From Deltaproteobacteria bacterium (GTDB lineage Bacteria > Myxococcota_A > UBA9160 > JAFDET01), in the NCBI GenBank assembly GCA_019310195.1, contig JAFDET010000130.1:1-8634 (forward strand): a stretch of 8,634 nt of DNA, read 5' to 3'. The notes beneath the pieces are model-generated. The model did not search any database. It was given only the letters and a program-made list of their open reading frames with translations, and was not told the DNA's origin. The stretch's first letter is position 1. Every line of letters starts with the position of its first letter. Positions 1 to 6,019 of this stretch are shown here, piece by piece. A program made the position numbers and the translations under genes.

Positions 1-2
1 TG

Positions 3-497
3 GCCATGCGCGACGTCGGCGCCGCCTCGGGCGTGGCCCGCGGGACCGTCTACCGCCACTTCGCCAGCCGGGAGGCCCTGCTGGCCGAGCTGGGCAAGCG
101 GGAGAGCGCGCGTTTCATGGAGCGTTGGCGGAGCCAGCTGGCGGGCATTCCGAGCGGCCCCGAGCGGCTGCGTGCGGTCGTCGAGTATCCCGCGCGCTTC
201 GCCACCGAGCACCCGGCGTTGGCGCGCCTGGTGGAATCGGATCCGGAGTACGTGCTGCGCGCAGTGCGCCAGCATTACCGGGCGATCCGAGCCACGCTCC
301 AGCAGCTCCTCGGTCCGATCGTGGCCGAGCTGGCCATGGTGAGAGACGGCGTGCTTCCGAAGGAGCACATGATCGACTGGTTCGTGCGCGTGATGCTCTC
401 GACCTTCCTGGTTCCGCCGGACGATCCCGCGGTGCTGGCACAAGACGCTTCGGCGATGCACGAGGCCCTGAAGGGCCAGGAGATCGCCGCCGCCTGA
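3..497 (+). CDS. TetR-family transcriptional regulator, 5' end cut by window edge
   Basis: The reading frame is open from the window edge, and the first Met in the window (base 6) is internal. The visible protein begins inside the helix-turn-helix of a TetR-type DNA-binding domain: MRDVGAASGVARGTVYRHF followed by ASREALL matches the family pattern of a recognition helix ending in T-x-Y-x-H-F. About 25-30 N-terminal residues are missing, the usual first helix of the domain. The remaining ~130 residues are a helical ligand-binding and dimerisation domain with no close family signature that I recognise, so the inducer cannot be named. It ends at TGA, 45 bases before the phosphotransferase gene on the same strand. 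TetR regulators often sit beside acyl-CoA metabolism genes that they repress, and the phosphotransferase downstream is of a kind linked to acyl-CoA dehydrogenases, so control of that neighbour is plausible but inferred. Confidence 0.9.
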   Translation, partial: AMRDVGAASGVARGTVYRHFASREALLAELGKRESARFMERWRSQLAGIPSGPERLRAVVEYPARFATEHPALARLVESDPEYVLRAVRQHYRAIRATLQQLLGPIVAELAMVRDGVLPKEHMIDWFVRVMLSTFLVPPDDPAVLAQDASAMHEALKGQEIAAA

Positions 498-501
498 GCG
501 G

Positions 502-526
502 GCGCCCGGCGCCGCAAGCCGGGCGC
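502..526. other. Perfect 9-bp inverted repeat between TetR and phosphotransferase genes
   Basis: GCGCCCGGC (502-510) and GCCGGGCGC (518-526) are perfect complements around a 7-base spacer. The repeat starts five bases after the regulator's stop codon and ends five bases before the -10-like hexamer of the next gene. There is no T-run after it, so it is a poor intrinsic terminator. Its position over the expected -35 region would suit an operator, possibly for the upstream TetR protein; this is inference. Confidence 0.4.
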
Positions 527-530
527 GGTG

Positions 531-536
531 TAGGAT
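531..536 (+). promoter_or_regulatory. Probable -10 element (TAGGAT) of a leaderless transcript
   Basis: TAGGAT lies six bases before the ATG at 543, matching the TAnnnT pattern of a -10 box. That spacing would put transcription initiation at or next to the start codon, giving an mRNA without a leader. No Shine-Dalgarno sequence precedes this ATG. No convincing -35 box is seen. The same arrangement occurs at two other genes in this window. Confidence 0.5.
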
Positions 537-542
537 GGCGCC

Positions 543-1595
<1,053 letters not shown>

Positions 1596-1613
1596 CCCCC
1601 CGGGAGTGTGACC

Positions 1614-1637
1614 GGGCGCACGGCGGAGCCTGCGCCC
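1614..1637 (+). terminator. GC-rich hairpin after the phosphotransferase gene, possible terminator
   Basis: GGGCGCA (1614-1620) pairs with TGCGCCC (1631-1637) across a 10-base loop, 19 bases after the TGA stop. No T-tract follows, so if it ends transcription it does so weakly or with Rho; it may only protect the mRNA 3' end. Confidence 0.3.
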
Positions 1638-1695
1638 TGCGCGCCACTCTCCGGCCGCGGGTGCGAGCCCGCCGGGCGCTCGGGGAGTGTTCAGC

Positions 1696-1702
1696 AGGAG
1701 GG
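1696..1702 (+). promoter_or_regulatory. Strong Shine-Dalgarno (AGGAGGG) that fixes the start at 1708
   Basis: AGGAGGG sits five bases before the ATG at 1708. An in-frame GTG at 1687 would extend the protein by seven residues but lies upstream of this site, so the ATG is preferred. This is the clearest ribosome-binding site in the window and contrasts with the leaderless-looking starts of neighbouring genes. Confidence 0.8.
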
Positions 1703-1707
1703 ATTCC

Positions 1708-2025
1708 ATGTCATTCGTTGCAACTCATACTCGCCGTCTGGTGGCCCTGGCGCTCTTCGCGGCCATGGCCTGCGTTGCGCTGCCCGCAACGGTCCACGCG
1801 GAAGGCGAGCCCGTCACGGTGAAGGGCACCGTGGAAGGCGGGATGTCCGGCACCGTCGCCATCGTCGCCGAGGACGGTGGGCGCTTCGTGATCGCGCCGG
1901 CGGCCACCGCCGACAAGCTGCGCGCGCACACCGGAAAGACGGTCACGGCGCAGGGCACCCTGCAGCAGGCCAGCGACGGTCAGAAGACTCTGGCCGTCAC
2001 CAGCTACGAAGTCGACGAGAGCTGA
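1708..2025 (+). CDS. Small exported protein with signal peptide, unknown function
   Basis: The 105-residue product begins with a classical Sec signal peptide: a short basic region (HTRR, about residues 7-10), a hydrophobic core (LVALALFAAMACVALPA) and a likely cleavage after VHA near residue 31, leaving about 74 mature residues that start EGEP. The mature part alternates short beta-strand-like segments (VTVKGTVEGG, GTVAIVAEDGGRFVIAP, GKTVTAQGTLQ, KTLAVTSYEV), which suggests a small all-beta, OB-like barrel of the kind seen in periplasmic bacterial OB-fold proteins. The mature protein has no cysteine and no lipobox. I do not recognise a named family. The start follows an excellent Shine-Dalgarno site. 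It is followed at once by the palindromic repeat and a convergent gene. Confidence 0.75.
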   Translation: MSFVATHTRRLVALALFAAMACVALPATVHAEGEPVTVKGTVEGGMSGTVAIVAEDGGRFVIAPAATADKLRAHTGKTVTAQGTLQQASDGQKTLAVTSYEVDES

Positions 2026-2026
2026 C

Positions 2027-2164
2027 TGCAAAGGGGGACGTTCCTGCAAAACTGCACCGAGTACCACTCCTGGCCAGGAGTGGTACTCGGTGCAGAAACG
2101 CAGGAACGTCCCTCCGTGCAGGAGTGGTACTGCGTGCAGTTATGCAGGAACGTCCCCCTTTGCA
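2027..2164. repeat. Three-copy palindromic repeat (REP/MITE-like) between convergent genes
   Basis: A 41-base unit occurs three times: inverted at 2033-2073, then direct at 2074-2114 and 2118-2158. Counted by hand, identities are 36/41 for the first pair, 37/41 for the first and third, and 34/41 for the second and third. The first two copies abut head to head and form a perfect 44-bp palindrome (2052-2095, 22-base arms, no spacer). The outermost 21 bases (2027-2047 and 2144-2164) are perfect inverted repeats. Shared cores are GGAGTGGTAC and GCAGGAACGTCCC. The layout resembles REP/BIME clusters or a miniature element, some of which are moved by Y1 REP-associated transposases; no transposase is in this window. 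It could also act as a bidirectional transcription barrier between the convergent genes, though it has no T-run. Confidence 0.85.
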
Positions 2165-2982
2165 CGCTCGCGCCATGCTGCTTTGGCGGCGCGGCCTTGT
2201 TTTTCGAGGAGCGGGGTTACGGCGTGGCGCAGGCTGGGGAAGAGGGCGCCGGCGCGAGCCATGAAGCTGCTGCGCGCGGGAATGCTGCGCTCGCGGGGGC
2301 CGTCGACGGCGCAGTCCAGCACCGCGTCGGCAATGCGCTCGGGGCTCGACATGGGCTGGGCGAAGATCAGGTCCGGGACGTTGTCCAGGTCGTCGAGGAT
2401 GAAGCCCGTGGACACCGGCCCCGGCGACACCACCGAGACCCTCACCCCGGTCCCCTCCAGCTCCTCGCGCAGAGCGAAGCTGAAGGTGCGTAGCCCGATC
2501 TTTGAAGCGGAGTAGGCGGCCTCGCTCTCCAGCGGGATCTGTCCGGCGATCGAGGCGACCTGCACCACGGCGCCGCAGCGCTCGCGCAGCTGGGGCAGGG
2601 CGCAGCGCGTCAGCACCACCGGCGCCAGCAGGTTGACCTGGATGACCGCGGCCAGCTCGCTCCAGGGCGTGTCCTCCACTTCCCCACGGGCGTTGAAGCC
2701 GGCGTTGTTCACCAGCACGTCCAGCCCGTCGTGGGCGGTGACCACGTCGCGGATCAGGGCCTCGCAGGCTTTCAGGTCGCTCACGTCGGTGGGGAAGGCG
2801 CGCGCCTCACCGCCCGCCTGGCGGATCTCCTCGACGACCGCTTCCAGGCCGTCGGCGCTGCGCGCGGCCAGCGCCACACGGGCGCCCTCGGCTGCAAAAC
2901 GCCGCGCCGCGCAGGCGCCGATCCCCTTGGCCTGGGACGCTCCGGTGACCAGCACGCTCTTGCCGTCGAACCGTCGGTGCAT
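2140..2982 (-). CDS. Short-chain dehydrogenase/reductase (classical SDR)
   Basis: This 280-residue NAD(P)-dependent oxidoreductase has all classical SDR landmarks: the cofactor loop TGASQAKGIG (residues 13-22, two residues longer than the common TGASxGIG), an acidic D66-V67 before the adenine pocket, NNAG (92-95), and the catalytic Asn117, Ser144, Tyr157 and Lys161 (YSASK). SPGPVSTGF (186-194) follows as usual. R41 after the second strand would favour NADPH; substrate is unknown. The start is the ATG at 2982, five bases after an AGGA Shine-Dalgarno and 14 bases after the selenoprotein's stop, so it is the last gene of the minus-strand operon. Oddly, its last seven residues (AKGDVPA) and its TAA stop are encoded by the palindromic repeat, implying that the repeat arrived in the 3' end and replaced the original tail. 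The tail is beyond the catalytic core, so activity is probably kept. Confidence 0.93.
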   Translation of the reverse strand: MHRRFDGKSVLVTGASQAKGIGACAARRFAAEGARVALAARSADGLEAVVEEIRQAGGEARAFPTDVSDLKACEALIRDVVTAHDGLDVLVNNAGFNARGEVEDTPWSELAAVIQVNLLAPVVLTRCALPQLRERCGAVVQVASIAGQIPLESEAAYSASKIGLRTFSFALREELEGTGVRVSVVSPGPVSTGFILDDLDNVPDLIFAQPMSSPERIADAVLDCAVDGPRERSIPARSSFMARAGALFPSLRHAVTPLLEKQGRAAKAAWRERAKGDVPA

Positions 2983-2996
2983 GGGGTTCCTCTCTT

Positions 2997-3755
2997 CTAG
3001 GTGCGGGTCAGCAGGGGACGGATGGCGCCCAGGACGCGCGACGCGTCCGAGCGCACCCGGTAGTCCTCGGCCTGGTCGATCCAGCGCACGCTGCCCCCCG
3101 CGTCGATCAGGAACGTGGTGGGGATGGCCAAGGGCCGGCGGATGCCGCGCGGTCCCGGCGTTGCGGCGATTCCGTTGGGGTGGCGCACGCCGAAGGCGTC
3201 GATCACCTCGAGCTCCGGGTCCGCCAGCAGGCGCAGGGACCGGACCTTGCGGCGCAGGCGCGCCGTCTCGTCCACGGTATCCGGGCTGATCGCCAGCATC
3301 TGCACGTCGAGCGCCTCGAAGTCCGAGCCCAGAGCCTCCCATCGCTGCAACTCAGCGACGCAGTAAGGTCACCAGTGGCCGCGGAAGAACTTCAGCAGCA
3401 CGGGTCGGCCCCGCAGCTCGCTCAGGCGGAAGGACGCGCCCTCTGCATCCAGGGCCGTGAAGTCGGGCGCCGCGTCGCCTACGCCCACGGCGGCGGGCTG
3501 GTCGGGCATGCGGCTGATGAGATGCAGCCCCAGGAAGGCGCCCGAGCCCAGCAGCGCCAGCAGCGCCGCGGCTGCACCGGCCAGGCCCGTTCCCGCGCCC
3601 AGGGCCGCTAGCGCCAGCAGCAGCGATGCCGCCATCACGGCATAGTGGGCCCAGGGGCGCAGCGGAACGTCGACGCGCTGGATGCGACGCCACCAGGTCG
3701 CCCAGCCGCCGACCATGAGCGCCAGGGCCGCCAGGGCCAGCCCGGTCGCGCTCAC
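2997..3755 (-). CDS. Membrane-anchored peroxiredoxin-like selenoprotein (UGA = Sec129)
   Basis: Read through the in-frame TGA at 3371-3369, this is a 252-residue protein. Residues ~4-22, ~38-57 and ~59-80 are hydrophobic and probably span the membrane; the Arg-rich loop after the first segment suggests that the redox domain faces the cytoplasm (inference). The domain begins at VGDAAPDFTALDAEG and is of AhpC/TSA-redoxin type. The active site reads FRGHW-U-P-Y-C: the TGA (residue 129) replaces the first Cys of the FRGHWCPYC motif common in this family, and Cys132 is the resolving residue. The fold continues after the TGA with LQMLAIS-like strand VQMLAISPD, LLADPE, FGV and the cis-Pro segment IPTTFLID (Pro212). 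A bacterial SECIS-like hairpin follows the TGA. The start is a GTG overlapping the BolA stop by four bases (GTGA), with GGAGA nine bases upstream. A standard gene caller would break it into two fragments. Its likely role is reduction of peroxides or disulfides by a selenol. Confidence 0.9.
3342..3358 (-). promoter_or_regulatory. Bacterial SECIS-like hairpin of the peroxiredoxin selenoprotein
   Basis: On the minus strand TCGCTG (3358-3353) pairs perfectly with CAGCGA (3347-3342) around a five-base loop AGTTG. Sixteen bases separate the TGA (ending at 3369) from the loop. The loop has G in its second position. Both points fit the published bacterial SECIS pattern recognised by SelB, with a short loop having G in its first two bases about 16-37 bases after UGA. 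It lies within the coding region, as in bacteria. Confidence 0.72.
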
Positions 3756-4015
3756 GGAGTCTGCGTCTCCATGCGGTCGATGGCGTGAACCGGAGCGGTG
3801 TCGCCGCTCATGAAGCGGGCGATGGCGCCGTAGACGAGCTGCTGGCGTTGCACGGGGCCCTTGCCCTCGAACGCCTCGGACACCACGCGCACGACGAAGT
3901 GGCCGGCGCCCTGGGGATTCACCTGAACCTGCGCGCCCGGCAGCAGCTCCTCGATGGCCTGGCGCATGTCGCCCGCCACCTCGTCGCCGCCGGCCGAGAG
4001 GATCTTCAGCGTCAC
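3752..4015 (-). CDS. BolA family protein
   Basis: The 87-residue product has the BolA/IbaG core: an N-terminal helix region (MRQAIEELLPGAQVQV), then GHFVVRVVSEAFEGKGPVQRQQLVYGAI, which matches the family pattern G-H-[FY]-x-[IV]-x-[IV]-V-S-x-x-F-x-G-x-x-x-V-x-R-[HQ]-Q-x-V-Y. The conserved His of the loop before the signature is replaced by Gln or is absent, but GHF is kept. BolA proteins bind monothiol (CGFS) glutaredoxins and share a [2Fe-2S] cluster with them, acting in Fe-S trafficking and stress response. The gene immediately upstream encodes a CGFS glutaredoxin, so the pair is well matched. The start is a GTG eight bases after that gene's stop; no ATG is available in frame. Its stop overlaps the selenoprotein start (GTGA), implying coupled translation. 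Confidence 0.9.
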   Translation of the reverse strand: MTLKILSAGGDEVAGDMRQAIEELLPGAQVQVNPQGAGHFVVRVVSEAFEGKGPVQRQQLVYGAIARFMSGDTAPVHAIDRMETQTP

Positions 4016-4023
4016 GGTGCGCG

Positions 4024-4953
4024 CTAGTACCGCGGAACCGAGGGATCGATCTGCTGGCTCCAGACGTCGATCCCGCCCACCACGTTGAAGACGCGGGTGA
4101 AGCCCAGGGCCGTGAAGTGCTCGGCCGCCTGCTGGCTCCGCCCGCCGTGATGGCAGTACAGCACCAGGACGGTGTCGCGTTCCATCTTCTCCACCGTCTG
4201 CGTCGTCTCGGGATCCAGGAGCTGCGCGCCCTCGATGCGCGCCGTCTCGCGCTCCTCGTGAGTGCGCACGTCCAGGAACACGAATTCGTCGCCGCGATCC
4301 AGCATGGCCTTCAGGTCCGCCACCGCGAGTTGCTCGACGGCCGTGGGTCCGTTGGGGTTCTGGATGTGGAACCCGACGCCCCGATCGGTCTCGACCAGGT
4401 CGATGGTCAGTCCCTCGGCTCGTCCGGCCGTGAGCGCATCCATCGCGATCTCGATGCCGCCGACCTTCACGCGCAGCTCACCCGGAGCGTCCGGGCCGAA
4501 GTAGAGACCGTTCTCGAAGCGGGCGTCGATCTGCAGGTGCAGCGTCTGGTCGGTCCGCTCGGCGGCGATGCGCCCCAGCTCCTCGGCGGCCTTGTCGGTC
4601 ACCGTGATGTCCGGCGGCTCCACCGCCTCCGGGCGCCCAACGCCCAGCTTCTCGTGCAGGTCGCCCGAGGCGAAAAGCTCCAGCACGATGTCGCAGCCGC
4701 CCAGGAACTCGCCCCCGACGTAGAGCTGCGGAATCGTGGGCCAGTTGGAGTAGGCCTTGAGTCCTTCGCGAACGCCCCCGTCCGAGAGCACGTCGAAGGT
4801 CGAGTAGTCGGGGAGCAGGCTGTCCAGAACCTGCGTGACCTGCGCCGAGAAGCCGCACTGCGGCGCGCCGCGTTGGCCCTTCATGAAGAGCATCACGCGG
4901 CTTTCCTGGATCAGGCCGTCGATCTGACTGCGGGTCGTGTCATCTAGACTCAT
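4024..4953 (-). CDS. Fusion of monothiol glutaredoxin, A-type-carrier-like domain and rhodanese
   Basis: This 309-residue cytosolic protein has three domains. Residues 1-107 are a Grx4/GrxD-type monothiol glutaredoxin: LFMKG (22-26), active site PQCGFS (Cys33), the WPTIPQLYVGGEFLGGCDI stretch with the cis-Pro75 and glutathione-binding GGCD. Residues ~115-201 resemble the IscA/HesB A-type carrier (ITVTDKAAEEL at the start, GVGFHIQNPN at the end), but all three cluster-binding cysteines are absent: the GCSG position reads RFENG and the C-terminal CxC is missing. Residues ~205-309 are a rhodanese with FLDVRTHEE (226-234) and catalytic loop CHHGGRS (Cys267). Grx binds [2Fe-2S] with glutathione and BolA; rhodanese moves sulfane sulfur. 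The combination suggests coupling of Fe-S or persulfide trafficking. The ATG at 4953 is chosen because a TATCCT box lies eight bases upstream and no Shine-Dalgarno is present; an earlier in-frame GTG at 5028 would run into the divergent gene. Confidence 0.92.
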   Translation of the reverse strand: MSLDDTTRSQIDGLIQESRVMLFMKGQRGAPQCGFSAQVTQVLDSLLPDYSTFDVLSDGGVREGLKAYSNWPTIPQLYVGGEFLGGCDIVLELFASGDLHEKLGVGRPEAVEPPDITVTDKAAEELGRIAAERTDQTLHLQIDARFENGLYFGPDAPGELRVKVGGIEIAMDALTAGRAEGLTIDLVETDRGVGFHIQNPNGPTAVEQLAVADLKAMLDRGDEFVFLDVRTHEERETARIEGAQLLDPETTQTVEKMERDTVLVLYCHHGGRSQQAAEHFTALGFTRVFNVVGGIDVWSQQIDPSVPRY

Positions 4954-4961
4954 GGTGGGGC

Positions 4962-4967
4962 AGGATA
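4962..4967 (-). promoter_or_regulatory. Probable -10 element (TATCCT) of the minus-strand operon
   Basis: On the minus strand TATCCT lies eight bases before the ATG at 4953, suggesting a leaderless or near-leaderless transcript. No Shine-Dalgarno is present and no clear -35 box is visible. It faces away from the TATACT box of the plus-strand operon, 40 bases apart. Confidence 0.5.
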
Positions 4968-4979
4968 GCACCCCCCCGT

Positions 4980-4989
4980 CGGCCGGCCG
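4980..4989. promoter_or_regulatory. 10-bp palindrome in the shared divergent promoter region
   Basis: CGGCCGGCCG is its own complement and lies midway between the two outward-facing -10 boxes, where both -35 regions would be. It could be a shared operator. In such GC-rich DNA a palindrome of G and C alone can arise by chance, so this is weak. Confidence 0.25.
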
Positions 4990-5007
4990 CGTGGGCCGTC
5001 GTCTGGG

Positions 5008-5013
5008 TATACT
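5008..5013 (+). promoter_or_regulatory. Probable -10 element (TATACT) of the plus-strand operon
   Basis: TATACT differs from the consensus TATAAT at one base and lies seven bases before the ATG at 5021. Transcription would start at or beside the ATG, giving a leaderless mRNA; no Shine-Dalgarno precedes the start. It is one of the few AT-rich patches in the region. Confidence 0.6.
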
Positions 5014-5020
5014 GCCCCCC

Positions 5021-6019
5021 ATGACCACCCCCTACCGCATCTTCGGCGCCGAGATTTCCCCGTACTCGGTCAAGGTTCGCTCCTACTTCCGCTACAAGGG
5101 CATCCCCCACGAGTGGATCGTGCGCAGCCCGGCCACCCAGGCGGAGTTCCAGAAGTACGCGAAATTGCCCCTGGTTCCCGCCGTGGCCACGCCCGAAGAC
5201 GAGGGGCTCCAGGACTCGACGCCCATCCTCGAGGCCATGGAGGCGCGCTTCCCGGAACCTTCGATCCACCCGTCCGACCCGGCTGTGGCCTTCGTGTCGG
5301 CGCTGCTGGAGGAGTTTGGCGACGAGTGGGGCAACAAGTGGATGTTCCACCTGCGCTGGGCCCGCCCGGCGGACCAGCAGTCGGCGGGTGAGCGGCTCGC
5401 GAAGATGATGGCGCCGGATGCCGAAGGCGAGGCGCTCGAGGGTGCCGTCGGCATGATCGTGGGGCGCATGACCAAGCGAGTCTGGTTCGTGGGCTCCAAC
5501 CCGCAGACCGCGCCCCAGATCGAGAAGTCCTTCGAGGACGGGGTCGCACTGCTGGACGCGCACCTGGCCGAGCGGCCGTTCTTGTTCGGCGGCCGGCCCG
5601 CGTTCGGCGACTTCGGTCTCTGGGGCCAGGTGTACTCGGCCTGGACCGACCCGACTGCCGGCGCAATCCTGCGCGATCGCGCGCCGCGTGTGGTGTCCTG
5701 GGTGGAGCGCATGCTGGATCCCAAGGCCGAAGGCCCCTTCCAGGCGTGGGACGACCTGGCGCCGACGCTGATGCCGCTGCTGCGCGACCAGGTGGGCGGC
5801 TTGTTCCTGCCCTGGTCCGACGCCAACGCGCGCGCCCTCGCGGCCGGCGACGAGGAGTTCAGCGTCGAGCTGGCGTCGGGCACTTGGACCCAGAAGCCGC
5901 AGAAGTACCACGCGCGCTCCCTGGCCGCGCTGCGCAAGCGCTACGCCGAGATCGGCGACACGTCCGCCCTGGATCCGATCCTGGAGCAGGCGGACTGCCT
6001 GCGTTGGCTCCGGGGATGA
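5021..6019 (+). CDS. Glutathione S-transferase-like protein
   Basis: The 332-residue product starts with a thioredoxin-fold GST N-terminal domain: YRIFGAEISPYSVKVRSYFRYKGI (5-28), where Ser13/Tyr15/Ser16 occupy the usual catalytic region, the cis-Pro segment LPLVPAVATPE, and the glutathione-binding DSTPILEAMEARFP, matching the E/D-S-x-x-I pattern. A helical C-terminal domain follows with FLFGGRPAFGDFGLWGQVYSA, the N-capping and staple motif found in GSTs. It is longer than typical GSTs (200-230 residues); the extra ~80 residues at the end (WSDANARALAAGDEEF onward) may be an added module, similar to long GST-like proteins of unknown substrate. It is the first gene of the plus-strand operon and its stop overlaps the next start as ATGA. 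The start is the ATG seven bases after TATACT; an upstream GTG at 4937 would overlap the divergent gene. Confidence 0.88.
   Translation: MTTPYRIFGAEISPYSVKVRSYFRYKGIPHEWIVRSPATQAEFQKYAKLPLVPAVATPEDEGLQDSTPILEAMEARFPEPSIHPSDPAVAFVSALLEEFGDEWGNKWMFHLRWARPADQQSAGERLAKMMAPDAEGEALEGAVGMIVGRMTKRVWFVGSNPQTAPQIEKSFEDGVALLDAHLAERPFLFGGRPAFGDFGLWGQVYSAWTDPTAGAILRDRAPRVVSWVERMLDPKAEGPFQAWDDLAPTLMPLLRDQVGGLFLPWSDANARALAAGDEEFSVELASGTWTQKPQKYHARSLAALRKRYAEIGDTSALDPILEQADCLRWLRG

Noticed and set aside
2052..2095. Perfect 44-bp palindrome as an ordinary intrinsic terminator
   Set aside because: It lacks a T-tract on either side and is part of a larger three-copy repeat, so a repeat element explains it better, although it may still slow transcription.
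2080..2515. Plus-strand frames over the repeat and the SDR 3' end
   Set aside because: They arise from the repeat units and the antisense of the SDR; no motif or ribosome-binding site supports them.
3369..3371. Peroxiredoxin gene as a pseudogene with a nonsense mutation
   Set aside because: The TGA sits exactly at the catalytic Cys, the frame stays intact on both sides, a SECIS-like hairpin follows and the downstream half keeps family motifs. A random nonsense change would not be expected to meet all of these.
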